A DNA stretch of 41,411 nt, from assembly GCA_003480425.1 (NCBI GenBank), contig QUJA01000025.1:1-41411 (forward strand). Reading direction: 5' to 3'. Shown in pieces: positions 17,737-28,200 of this stretch (the stretch's first letter is position 1; every line of letters begins with the position of its first letter). Under the pieces are notes generated by a model. It did not search any database and was not told the DNA's origin. It worked only from the letters and a program-made list of their open reading frames with translations. The position numbers were made by a program, and so were the translations under genes. Source of the stretch: Firmicutes bacterium AM31-12AC. Lineage in GTDB: Bacteria > Bacillota > Clostridia > Lachnospirales > Lachnospiraceae.

Positions 17737-17750
17737 ATTCTTTTGAAATA

Positions 17751-17779
17751 TTGACAAGTGATAAAACATATGATATATC
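17751..17779 (+). promoter_or_regulatory. Sigma-A-type promoter for the riboswitch/CDF transcript
   Basis: TTGACA at 17751-17756, a 17-base spacer and TATATC at 17774-17779. Transcription would begin about 40 bases before the candidate riboswitch. Confidence 0.65.
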
Positions 17780-17820
17780 TATCATAACTCTTTGCACTGC
17801 ATATAAAACTACAGTACAAA

Positions 17821-17938
17821 CTGAGCAGACCGTGATAGATTATCATGGAGTCGGGTCACACAAGTGACAGTGGAATGAATCTTTGCATCCACGGGACAGT
17901 AGTTGCTTATACTGGTTCGTGGGTGTTTTCTTTTTTTT
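17821..17938 (+). promoter_or_regulatory. Candidate NiCo (czcD) riboswitch with terminator
   Basis: The leader of a cation diffusion facilitator gene holds compact helices joined by repeated GACAG-type junctions: GTCAC/GTGAC (17855-17859/17864-17868), then AGTGGAATG paired with CATCCA (17886-17891), then GGGACAGTA with CAGTA/TACTG (17897-17901/17910-17914). CATCCACG (17886-17893) can instead pair with CGTGGGTG (17918-17925) ahead of TTTTCTTTTTTTT, a terminator that competes with the aptamer. The layout and gene context match the NiCo/czcD class, which switches CDF exporters on with Ni2+ or Co2+. The assignment is by memory of the motif, not an alignment. Confidence 0.65.
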
Positions 17939-17994
17939 GGAAAACGTATCATATTTAATTCCCACATATATTAGTGCCATAGAGCTATCTTATT

Positions 17995-18025
17995 GTTACT
18001 GTTCACAGATACTGTGAACAGTAAC
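17995..18025. repeat. 31-nt perfect hairpin repeat
   Basis: GTTACTGTTCACAG, loop ATA, CTGTGAACAGTAAC: a perfect 14-bp stem lying 26 bases before the CDF start codon. The same 31-nt unit with two changes occurs at 10404-10434, with half-copies at 10534-10545 and 4212-4223. It has no T-run, so it is not a terminator. It would sit in the 5' leader of the CDF mRNA. Confidence 0.8.
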
Positions 18026-18051
18026 ATCTTATTTATTTGGAGGTAACGAAT

Positions 18052-18932
18052 ATGGAAACAAGTGATTTTCAAAAGGTGGCAAATAAGGTATCATTTATTA
18101 CAATTATTGGAAATATTGTATTGTCGTTGTTGAAGCTTTTCGCAGGAATCATAGCACATTCCAATGCAATGATCAGTGACGCTATTCATTCCGCATCAGA
18201 TGTATTTAGTACATTTGTAGTAATCATCGGAATAAAAGTATCTTCGAAAAGTGCTGATAAGGAGCATCCTTATGGTCATGAGCGTCTGGAATGTGAGGCT
18301 GCGATCATTCTGTCGCTGGTTTTATTTATTACAGGACTTGGAATCGGGCTGGAAGCATTAAATAATATAATGCAGGGAGAATATAATAACCTCAGGTTCC
18401 AGGAATGTTGGCATTGATTGCTGCAATTATATCAATTGTCAGTAAAGAAGGTATGTATTGGTATACAAGACATTATGCCAAAAAAATTGATTCCAGTGCA
18501 TTGATGGCAGATGCGTGGCATCATCGTTCCGATGCAATTTCTTCGATTGGAGCACTTATCGGAATCGCAGGTGCGAGATTAGGATTTCCAATAATGGATT
18601 CCATTGCAAGTTTAGTTATCTTTGTATTTATCGTAAAAGCAGCCTATAGTATTTTCAAAGATGCTATGGATAAGATGGTAGATCACTCTTGTGACGAGGA
18701 TACAGAAAATGCAATCCGCGCGTGTGTAAGAAAGAATAAAAATGTGCGTGGAATCGATCTGCTTCAGACAAGAATTTTTGGAAATAAAATATATGTGGAT
18801 ATTGAAATCGCACTGGATGGAACTATGACCTTGCAGCAGGCACACAATATTGCAGAAGAAGTTCATGATGAGATAGAAAATGATTTTCCGAAGGTAAAGC
18901 ATATTATGGTGCATGTGAATCCGGAAAAATAG
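18052..18932 (+). pseudogene. Cation diffusion facilitator (CzcD/MntE-like), frameshifted near 18393
   Basis: A metal/proton antiporter of about 293 residues. The metal-site motifs are present in TM2 (SDAIHSASDVF) and TM5 (LMADAWHHRSDAIS), with a C-terminal cytoplasmic domain ending in IMVHVNPEK. The frame breaks at ACCTCAGGTTCC near 18393. Adding one C gives NNLQVPGMLALIAAI and joins the halves into a normal-length protein. The start is at 18052 after TTGGAGG. The candidate NiCo riboswitch upstream points to nickel/cobalt export. The motifs survive on both sides of the break, so the gene may be intact in the real genome. Confidence 0.87.
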
Positions 18933-18975
18933 AATGTCGAGGGTAGCCTTGAATAGAAAGTATAGAGAAATGTAA

Positions 18976-19887
18976 ATGAATGAAAATCAAAAGGGAAAAA
19001 TATATTATCATCTTCCGGGATTATTTGAATTTTATGAATTATATAGCGTATTCCTTCCATTATTTCAGAAACATAGAGAATATTTTTATGATTGGTGTGA
19101 AATAGGCTCTATATATGGTGCTCCGGCAGATTGCATCTGGGGAGGCGGACGAGTCGGATTTGGAGACTGCGATTCGCAAGCGGTGTTGAAAATGATGCAG
19201 AAATATGGAATTTCGGCAAGGCTTACATTTAGTAATTCATTACTGAAGGAAGAGCATTTATCAGATAAAAAGTGTAATGAATTGTGTGTACTGTTTGAAA
19301 ATGCCAACGAAAAACAGAATGGTATTATTGTTCACTCTGATCTCTTATTAGAATATTTAAAAAATAAGTATCCGGGATTTTATTTTGTATCATCGACCAC
19401 GAAAGTATTAACGGAATTTGAACAGCTCATGAATGAGGTAAACAGGTCAGAGTTTCGTTATGTAGTGCCGGATTTTCGGTTGAATAAGGCTTTTGATAAA
19501 TTGGAGCAAATGACTGGAAGTGAGAAAGAGAAGATAGAGTTTTTGTGCAATGAATGTTGTTGGTTTGGGTGCAAAGACAGAAAATATTGTTATGAAACGG
19601 TCAGTCGGAAGAATCTGGGAGAAGATTGCCCGGAGCATCAGTGTCGTGCACCGGAGTCAGAACAGGGGTATCTTTTTTCGAAAGCTATGACAAATCCGGG
19701 ATTTATTGGTATTGATGATATAAAAAATATTTATGTGCCAATGAGATTTTCAAACTTCAAAATAGAAGGTCGTAGCCTTGGCAGTGCATTAATTTTAGAA
19801 TTTTTACTATATTATATGACAAAACCAAATTATCAGCTTCAAGTCAGAGAAGCAATATATTTGGATAATATGTTGGACCTGTTTTAG
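18976..19887 (+). CDS. Cys-rich protein with a peptidase-U32-like signature
   Basis: A 303-residue soluble protein that I do not recognise as a named enzyme. FKIEGRSLG near residue 260 resembles the KIEGR motif of the U32 family (YegQ/UbiU/UbiV/RlhA type). The cysteine set CNECCWFGCKDRKYC plus CPEHQC (about residues 190-220) could hold an iron-sulfur cluster, as in UbiU/UbiV and RlhA. The N-terminal half has a barrel-like pattern (GFGDCDSQAVLKMMQKYGI). It starts 43 bases after the CDF gene with a weak ribosome binding site and ends 28 bases before the bile salt hydrolase. The function is unknown. Confidence 0.65.
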   Translation: MNENQKGKIYYHLPGLFEFYELYSVFLPLFQKHREYFYDWCEIGSIYGAPADCIWGGGRVGFGDCDSQAVLKMMQKYGISARLTFSNSLLKEEHLSDKKCNELCVLFENANEKQNGIIVHSDLLLEYLKNKYPGFYFVSSTTKVLTEFEQLMNEVNRSEFRYVVPDFRLNKAFDKLEQMTGSEKEKIEFLCNECCWFGCKDRKYCYETVSRKNLGEDCPEHQCRAPESEQGYLFSKAMTNPGFIGIDDIKNIYVPMRFSNFKIEGRSLGSALILEFLLYYMTKPNYQLQVREAIYLDNMLDLF

Positions 19888-19915
19888 AAATACGATGTCT
19901 AAGGAGGAAAGCAGT

Positions 19916-20890
19916 ATGTGTACAGCAGCAACTTATAAAACAAAAGATTTTTATTTTGGAAGAACACTTGATTATGAATTTTCTTACGGAGATCAGATTG
20001 CGATAACACCGCGCAACTATCCGTTGCATTTCCGACATGCCGGTGATATGGAAAATCATTATGCAATCATCGGAATGGCACATGTGGCAGGCGATTATCC
20101 ACTGTATTATGATGCCATTAACGAAAAAGGTGTTGGTATGGCAGGACTTAATTTTGTGGGAAATGCAGTTTATGCGAATGTTCAGTCAGGGGTGGATAAT
20201 ATCGCACAGTTTGAATTTATCCCATGGATATTAAGCCAGTGTTCTTCAATCGTGGAAGTCCGTAAACTGCTTGGACAGATTAATATTGTAAATACGCCAT
20301 TTAGTGAGCAATTTCCGTTGGCACAATTACACTGGATCATTTCAGATGAAAAAGAATCCATTACTGTAGAATCGATGGCAGATGGCATGCATATTTATGA
20401 TAATCCGCTAGGAGTACTGACCAATAATCCTCCTTTCCCGCAGCAAATGTTTCAGTTAAACAATTATATGCATCTTTCTCCAAAGCAGCCGGAAAATAAT
20501 TTCGGCAATGGGATCGAGCTTAATGCATATAGCCGTGGAATGGGAGCATTGGGGCTTCCGGGAGATTTATCTTCATCATCTCGATTTGTACGTGTGGCGT
20601 TTACGAAAGTAAATGCATTTTCCGGTGAGTCCGAGGAAGAAAGTGTCAGCCAGTTTTTCCACATTCTCGGTTCGGTAGATCAGCAGCGTGGTTGTTGCGA
20701 AGTGTCAGATGGAAAATATGAGATTACATTGTACACTTCTTGTTGCAATGCTACAAAAGGAATTTATTATTATAACACATATGAAAACCATCAGATCAGT
20801 GCAGTAGATATGCATAGAGAAGATTTAGAAAGTCAGAAATTGATCTGCTATCCGGTTATTCAAGGAGAAAAAATAAACTTCCAGAATTAG
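19916..20890 (+). CDS. bsh: Bile salt hydrolase / choloylglycine hydrolase
   Basis: A 324-residue N-terminal-nucleophile amidase that removes glycine or taurine from conjugated bile acids (EC 3.5.1.24). The start at 19916 is chosen over 19895 because AAGGAGG precedes it and it places Cys at position 2, the catalytic residue exposed after Met removal (MCTAATYK). Other active-site positions are visible: R16 and D19 in FGRTLDYE, Asn in GLNFVGNAVY, Asn in LTNNPPF, and Arg in LPGDLSSSSRFVR. The last two segments favour bile salt hydrolase over penicillin V acylase. No signal peptide is present, so it is cytoplasmic. It implies exposure to gut bile. Confidence 0.92.
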   Translation: MCTAATYKTKDFYFGRTLDYEFSYGDQIAITPRNYPLHFRHAGDMENHYAIIGMAHVAGDYPLYYDAINEKGVGMAGLNFVGNAVYANVQSGVDNIAQFEFIPWILSQCSSIVEVRKLLGQINIVNTPFSEQFPLAQLHWIISDEKESITVESMADGMHIYDNPLGVLTNNPPFPQQMFQLNNYMHLSPKQPENNFGNGIELNAYSRGMGALGLPGDLSSSSRFVRVAFTKVNAFSGESEEESVSQFFHILGSVDQQRGCCEVSDGKYEITLYTSCCNATKGIYYYNTYENHQISAVDMHREDLESQKLICYPVIQGEKINFQN

Positions 20891-20893
20891 AGG

Positions 20894-20991
20894 GGTGGAC
20901 CATTGGGGACGGAGTTTAGTGGCTTTTGCGATGCAAAAAGCCACTAAACTCCGTCCCCAAATGGTCCACCAAACTCCGTCCCCAAATGGTC
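20894..20991. repeat. Palindromic border repeat, copy 5 (best-preserved)
   Basis: GGGGACGGAGTTTAGTGGC plus TTTT (20905-20927) is perfectly inverted at 20936-20958 with an 8-nt loop, a 23-bp stem. TGGACCATT stands before it. After it comes AAATGGTCCACC and a second partial unit, AAACTCCGTCCCCAAATGG, so a tail unit is duplicated in tandem. It lies just after the bsh stop and probably terminates that transcript. Confidence 0.9.
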
Positions 20992-21104
20992 TTGTATGAA
21001 AATAATGTTTTTGATAATATAAATATATTAAACTGTTTAAATGTCTTTTATCGATAAAGATCATATTGGCAGAGAAAATAATTTTATAAGAAGTGGTGAA
21101 AGAA

Positions 21105-22115
21105 ATGAAAACATCTGACAGAGTCATCCTTCCTTTGGTTGGAAGTGCATTTCAACCGGGAAAGGCAGCAGAAGCAATTGAAAGAATAGAAGATAAGGAA
21201 CTGGCGCAGATTGCACAGGGAGAATATTATTTCTTCTCAGCTCAGGCAGAAAAATGTGTGGAGATGGTAAAAGATTATCTGGATCACGATGATGTGATGC
21301 TCCGGTTATCGGCGGATATGCTTTATATATTTGCGAATCTTACACTTGGAGATCCTCAGGCAGCACAGCATACAAGGGAAGATGTGCATCAGTGTCTGAC
21401 ATGGGCAATGCAGGAGGACGCGCCTGTGAATGTAAAGTCAGCATGTCTGTTCGCATTTTATGTAATCAGCACATTTCTTCATATACCGCCGGAGAAAGGA
21501 ACCCCACCACTTCAGCAGTACATTCCGTATCTTCCAATTGGACAACGATTATTTGCAGTGAGTCTTTTAGCACATGAGATTTATCTGAGACAGGATTATG
21601 CAAAGGCAAAAGGTGTTGTACAGGGTGCATTTCTGATGGCAGACGGAGTTTATCCGATTTCCATGATTTATCTGGGGTGCGTACAGGCAATGTGTCAGAT
21701 TAATCTGAAAGAACAAGAAGAAGCAATTCAGACGGTGACCCGGGCATGGGAGAGGGCAAGACCGGACAAACTCATGGAACCATTCATCGAGTATCATGGT
21801 CTGCTTCAGGGGACTTTGGAAGTCTGTATCCGGAGAAAAGAGCCGGAAATGTACAAGAAGCTGGCGGATGGTGTACTTGCATTTAGCCGTGGTTGGATGA
21901 AGATTCACAATCCCAAGACGCAAAAGGCAGTGACGGATCTTTTGACTCCGCTGGAATTTTCCATAGCCATGCTGGCGTGCAGGGATTGGACGAACAAGGA
22001 AATTGCAGAACATCTAGGAATGTCAGTGAATACAGTCAAGCACTATGTCTCTGGAATTCTGGAAAAACTACATATTGATAAACGCGATAAGATTAAAGAA
22101 TTTGTAAATCAATAA
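21105..22115 (+). CDS. LuxR-type HTH transcriptional regulator with helical-repeat N-terminus
   Basis: A 336-residue protein. Residues ~1-270 are alanine-rich and helical with a TPR/MalT-like look (FLMADGVYPISMIYLGCVQA, KEQEEAIQTVTRAWERARP). The last ~60 residues are a LuxR DNA-binding domain (LTPLEFSIAMLACRDWTNKE, then SVNTVKHYVSGILEKLHI). There is no receiver domain and no P-loop, so it is neither a classical response regulator nor a full MalT protein. The start at 21105 follows GGTGA. It lies directly upstream of the surface-protein cluster, in the same direction but separated by a terminator, and is the natural candidate to control it. Confidence 0.85.
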   Translation: MKTSDRVILPLVGSAFQPGKAAEAIERIEDKELAQIAQGEYYFFSAQAEKCVEMVKDYLDHDDVMLRLSADMLYIFANLTLGDPQAAQHTREDVHQCLTWAMQEDAPVNVKSACLFAFYVISTFLHIPPEKGTPPLQQYIPYLPIGQRLFAVSLLAHEIYLRQDYAKAKGVVQGAFLMADGVYPISMIYLGCVQAMCQINLKEQEEAIQTVTRAWERARPDKLMEPFIEYHGLLQGTLEVCIRRKEPEMYKKLADGVLAFSRGWMKIHNPKTQKAVTDLLTPLEFSIAMLACRDWTNKEIAEHLGMSVNTVKHYVSGILEKLHIDKRDKIKEFVNQ

Positions 22116-22125
22116 TATGATATGG

Positions 22126-22172
22126 AAAGTGTCTGTTTTACAGAGAAATTGTAAAATAGGCACTTTTTTTGC
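22126..22172 (+). terminator. Terminator of the LuxR-type gene
   Basis: AAAGTGTCTGTTTTACA pairs with TGTAAAATAGGCACTTT (one G-T pair and one mismatch) and is followed by TTTT. It begins 11 bases after the stop and insulates the regulator from the giant surface gene. Confidence 0.85.
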
Positions 22173-22191
22173 TTTCAACGGGCATGTGAGG

Positions 22192-22213
22192 ATTGTATTT
22201 TTTTTGATACAAT
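22192..22213. promoter_or_regulatory. Inverted repeat upstream of the giant surface-protein gene
   Basis: ATTGTAT (22192-22198) and ATACAAT (22207-22213) flank an 8-base T-rich spacer, 49 bases before the start codon. It overlaps a plausible promoter (TTGTAT at 22193, TATAGA at 22217, 18-base spacing), so a bound regulator would compete with polymerase. The LuxR-type neighbour is a candidate binder. This is suggestive only. Confidence 0.35.
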
Positions 22214-22261
22214 ATGTATAGACACTTATTTTTGAGAAAAAAATGAGGAGGGATAATACAT

Positions 22262-25200
22262 ATGAAGAAACGTCTGATCAGTATGATTTTGAGTGCGGCA
22301 CTGCTTGCAACATCGGTGCCGGTCACGACATTTGCTGAAGATGCGAATACGCAGAATCCGGTTGTGCATTCGGAGGAAGGAACGTCTCAGGGTTCGAATG
22401 TGCGGAAGGAATCCAGCATTGACTATAAGAAAAATGGAGGAGCGTTTGTGGAAGGATACACGGCTCCGTCTAATTACGACGAGCCGGTGACAGAACTTCC
22501 GGGAGCAGAGAAGATCACAAAAGCAGGATATGAGTTTGCCGGCTGGTATGATAATGAGGAGTTTAACGGGGAACCGGTTAATTTGCTTAGTACGGCTGAT
22601 CATACTGGCAGCGTTGTCCTCTATGCAAAATGGACGGAACGTTACTATTATGTGGATATTCCACAGAAGGTCAATGCGAATGGGGATAAGTTTACGATAA
22701 AAGCGGATGCAGGTGGATTATATGACAAGGATTATGTGAGTGTGACAGTCCAGTCTGAAAATGACTGGAAATTAAAGAGTGGTTTACATAGTCTTGCATA
22801 TGAACTGAGAAATCCGCAGAGTGGTTCGGCACTGGAAAATGGTTCGGTTGTCGCAAGTCTTACGAAAGATGAGAGCCATAAGCAGCAGGAATATGACTGC
22901 AACATTCTGGACAAACCGAACTATACGGGGGATTATACAGATCACCTGACTTTTGATATTGCATTTCAAGATACAACGTACAACATTAAATATGAGACAA
23001 ATGGCGGAACTATCACGAAGAAGAATCCGCAGCAGGCAGATCAGATGCTCACAATAACAGAAGAGCAGTACCAGGCAGGAACTATTCTGAAGGATCTGCC
23101 GGCACCGGTGAAAAAGTCCAGTACATTTCTTGGCTGGTGTTACGATGAAGCATGCACCAGATATGTGGACAGTAAGGATCGTCTTTTGAGTGATGTGACA
23201 CTGTATGCTTCCTACGCAGACAACCAGCCGATGGAAGAAGTGTCCATGGCGACTTATGCCAGAGCAAATGATGTGGCAACAGATTTTACGATTCCGGTGA
23301 CGGATACAAGTGCTGCTATGACGCCTGACCAGGTGCGAAAAAATTTCACGATAAAAAACGTGACAGATTCTTCCGAAATGGTTACGGTAGATGTGACCGA
23401 AGGAGCAGACCATACATTTACGATCAGTAATCCGAACGGATGGACACCGGGGGCGGCCTATAAGTTGGAGCTTCAGGAAAAGGCATTATATTTTACAGGA
23501 TTTGACCCGACGATCCGTGTCTATGATTTTACGGTCTACCGCGAAGAAGTCAAAAATGTAGAGTTAAATAAAGAGATTAAGTATATTCACAAGAAAGAGC
23601 TGTCCAATCTGACTGTAAATGGAAAGAAAGTAGAGGAAGTCTCAATCGCGGCAATGACGATTGGAACAGACGGTTCCCTGACCGAAGAAGGCAGTGACAC
23701 GACCGGAACATTTACTTATAAGAAGCAGTTAGAAGTCGGCGACCAGGTCGCAATTTATTCCAGTGATGTGATCCCGACCATGGATATGTCCTCTGGTGAC
23801 AACAGTGATGTGTCATTTGTCGAGATTATAGGAGCGGATGGTGACAAGTATACATATCGCGGCTCCAGACCGGAAGATGTGCTCTTTATGCCGGATGTGC
23901 TGCCGCTTTCTATGGATAAAGATCAGGACGGTGACCCGGATAATAACAGTGTAACGATTAATGTCAGTGATCTGACCTTTGGTGATGACGCTATGAGTCA
24001 GGCTATGGATCTGGACAGTGAGACAACCGTAGATGCGGGTGATTATCTGGCAATTTATACGGGGACAATGGGAGAGAATGGAAGCGGAGCTGTGTCTCTC
24101 TATGGAGAGATTACGAGCGTGCTGTTATCTGGAGACAAATATATAGTAAGCTATATTCCTGTGAGCGAAGAAGATATGCGTCAGACTATGGACGTGTATC
24201 AGAAGGAAAATGTAGAAGGTGAGGAGCTTCTGGAAGATACAGATGTGCAGGCGCTGGAAGAGGATATTGAGACACAGGCAGTAGACAGCGGATTTGCATC
24301 AGAAGTTGCAGAAAGAGTTGCTGATGCGGCAATGGAGACAGAATCTTTTGAGGAGCTTCAGGAATCTCTCAAGGAAGATATGAATGCAGATATCATGATT
24401 CAGAGCCAAAGCTATGGTCAGTTGAGAAAGGCAAGAGCTGCAGGTGGGGCAGGCGGTTCCCGTGTGGAATTAGGAGTACCGACGGTAAAAGCAAATCTCG
24501 GCACGACACTAAAACATTTTGACGGAGATGTGAGTGGACTAAGGCTTGCACTGGAGATCGGCGTGCCGATTACAATTCATGTGAACCGGGGCGCAGACAT
24601 CGAGATCATGATCACGGCGACATTTGAACAGGAAGTGCGAGTATCCATCGATGTGGACGGTTCAGCCGTGTGGAAAACATGGGGATTTATTCCGTACATT
24701 GCAGATTACCGCGTAACGGCATCTCTGGAATTATATGAATACACAGGAATCGGACTAAATGTCAACTTCAAGACTGCAGAAACCGGAAACCCGGTATCTG
24801 ATTCCAGTTCGAAATTACGAAAAGGTGTCAACAAGATTACCGAAGAGCTGAAGAATATGATGGAGAATGGCGAGGATTATCTAAATTCTGCATCAGGTCT
24901 CGTCAGTGGCGGAGATGAAATATCCGTATCCAAGTCCCTGGCAGAGAGGTACTCGGAACTTCTGGCAGACGAGGCAGACTGGGTGGAAATCTACAAGCGT
25001 CCGCTGGTAGACCAGCATTTCCGTGTGCTTCTGATCATTGATATTCAGGTGAAGCTGGAATTCGTTGTTTCCGCAAATGTGAACATTTCCATCGGAATGA
25101 CGTACTGGTATAAGAATGCGAAAGAGTATGTCTTCTGTGTACGGGTCAAAGAGCGGACGGCGACCAATGATACGATAGATCTGGTAGAGGAGCAGTATGA

Positions 25201-28200
25201 ATTTACGGCATATGCTATGGGAACTCTTGGCATCAAAGCCGGTGTGAGACTGACGGTGCGTGTGGGATTATTATCAACGTCCATCGCCAGTGTCGGTATC
25301 TCGGCGGATGTGGGCGGTTATGCACAGGTCTGGGGTTACCTCTACTACGAATTGAAGTATACGGCATCGGCAGGACGAAGCAGCCGTGCTATGGGAGCTA
25401 TGTATCTGGAAATCGGTATTTATCTGGAAGTGAAGTTCGAGGCACAGGCACTGTCCAATGCATTTACCTATAATCCGACACTTTACGAGAACGAGTGGCC
25501 GCTTTATAGGGTAGGTGTTCTGGAAAATGTACTGGATTTTGCTTATACCCAGGATAAGATTGCCGAGATTAATATGAAGCGGGAGATTCAGTCGGTTCAG
25601 ATTCCGGATGAATATTTCAAGATGCAATATATGGACATGAAGAACGGACTGGACGACGGAAAATATTACGAGAAGATTTACGAAGATGATACAAAGTATT
25701 TCAACATTTCCATGACGAACAGTGCGTTTACGTATGATCCGGCGACCAATATTATCCGTGTAAATCCAGGTGATGAGCCGGAGCAGGATGGCGAGATGAT
25801 CATTACATGGAAAAACCAGGAAGGTACCTTCAATACGAAGCCGTGTGCAAGAAAGATCAAGCTTCACTGGGACCGCCTGCGAGATGGTTACTATATTGCA
25901 TTCCAGAGTAATGGCGGATCTTTCGTCGATGCAATTACCGGAAAATATAATGCCGGGATCAAGAAACCGGAAGACCCGGTAAGACTCGGATACACATTTG
26001 CCGGCTGGTATGAGGACATGAATCTCACCATTCCATACACAATTCCGGAAACCATGCCGGAAGAAGACAGACTTGTCTATGCAAAATGGGAAGCAGCCGA
26101 TGTGGGTTATACAGTCGTAGATTATATAGAAGGAACGAATGGAACCTATGAAGCACAGACTCCGGTCAAAATGAGTGGCAGGACGGAAGAGGAAGTAAGC
26201 CCGGTTCCGGCAGAGCGTACGGGATTTGTGACACCGCCGCAGCTTACGGAGACTGTAAAAGCAGACGGCAGTCTGGTCATCAATTACTATTATGCAAGAA
26301 ATAAATATACACAGACATTTAAGTCCGAAAAAGAGAAGGAGAATGGAACTGAGACAGAAGTGATCGCAGACGGAAATTACCGATATGGAACCATGATGCC
26401 GACACCGGCAGTCTACAGACCGGGATATGAATTCCTTGGCTGGGAGGACGAAGAAGGCGCTGGGGTTCCAAAGGAAGTTCCATCTGAGAACAAGACCTAC
26501 ATTGCAAAATGGAAAGCACTGGAAGGCATTACTTATACCGTGAAATACTACGTGCAGAATACGGATAACAGTGGATACAGCTTAAGTGAGACTGCGGCTC
26601 TGACCGGACAGATGGGAGAGGAAGTCACAGCAAAAGCAGCAGATTTTGACGAGAAAGTCTATCACTTAAAAGGTGAACTGCCGAAGGGAACGATTAAGGC
26701 AGATGGCAGTCTTGTATTGAAAGTGTACTATGATCTGAATGAGTACAAACTGACCTTTGATGCAAAAGGAGGAGAATCAGACCAGACAGAAGTGACGGCA
26801 AGATATGGTGACAAGATTGCATCACCGATGCCGACAAGAAAAGGCTATGTATTTGAAGGCTGGTATACAGACGAGGCATGTGAGAACGCATTTGGCCAGA
26901 CGATGCCGGCAAAAGATATGACGGTCTATGCAAAATGGGAGAAGCAGAAAGTCAACTATACAGTCCGGCATCTGATGGAAAAATTGCCAGATGCAGAAGA
27001 AGAAAACCCGGGTGGAGATAAAGAAGAGTATCCGGACTTAGATAAACCGGTTGAGGAAGAAAATCCATATATCTTATATGAAGAGGAAGTCTTTGCGGCA
27101 TATCCGGAAGATAAAGTGACGCCGGACGTGAAGCGTTACGAAGGCTTTACTTCACCGGCAGCACAGACCGTGGCAGTGGACGGAAACGGCAACACAGTTA
27201 TTGAATATAAGTATGCGAGAAATATCCATAAGCTGAAGCTGGTAGACCGCGGGGTCGATGAAAATAATATGGAAGGATTCGGAATGCCATTTGGTGCGGC
27301 AATTACAGAAGTAGCGATCCGGGATGGATATCGCTTTGAAGGCTGGTATACAGATAAAGATTTCAACAATCGATTCGATGGAACCATGCCGGACAAAGAT
27401 CTGACGCTCTATGCAAAACAGACACCGGTGATGAGCAGCTATACCGTCTATCATTATAAAGAATCTGTAGATGGTTCTTACTTTGGTCTGACGGACGAAG
27501 AAGTATTAAGCGGCCTGACAGAATCAGAAGTGACTCCGCAGCCAAAACAGTATGAAGGATTTACTTCACCGGCGGCCAAGACAGGACAGGTAAATGGCTG
27601 GGGCGGACCGGATATCTGGTATCACTATACGCGGAACAGCTACAATCTGACTTATGTCCTGAATAATGGAGAAGATAACAAGACTTCAGAAGTTCGCTAT
27701 GAGGCAGATATTACAAATACTCCGTCGCAAACAGGCTATGCATTTGCAGGCTGGTACACGGACGAAGCACTGACACAGCCGTACGTACAGACGACCATGC
27801 CGGCACATGACCTGACACTCTATGCAAAATGGGAAGCCGGAATGAAGACTTATCAGGTGAGACATTATCAACAGTCCATTGACAATTCAGAGCATTATGA
27901 TCTGGCAGGGACAGAAAATGTCACAGCTAAAACAGGAGAACATCTGACGCTTGCAGTAAAAGCGTATGAAGGATTTACAGCACCGGAGCCGGTTAGCTAT
28001 GATGTAGTAGATGATGGCGAGATCACATATGTAGATTACAAATATACGCGTGACCGTCATCAGGTAACGATCCATTACAATAACGGTAATGACAGCGAGA
28101 CAAAAGAACTTGCATATGGTGAGAAATGGGAGGAAAAACCATATCGTGCCGGTTATGCATTTGCAGGCTGGTATACAGACGCAGAGTTTACAAAAGCATT

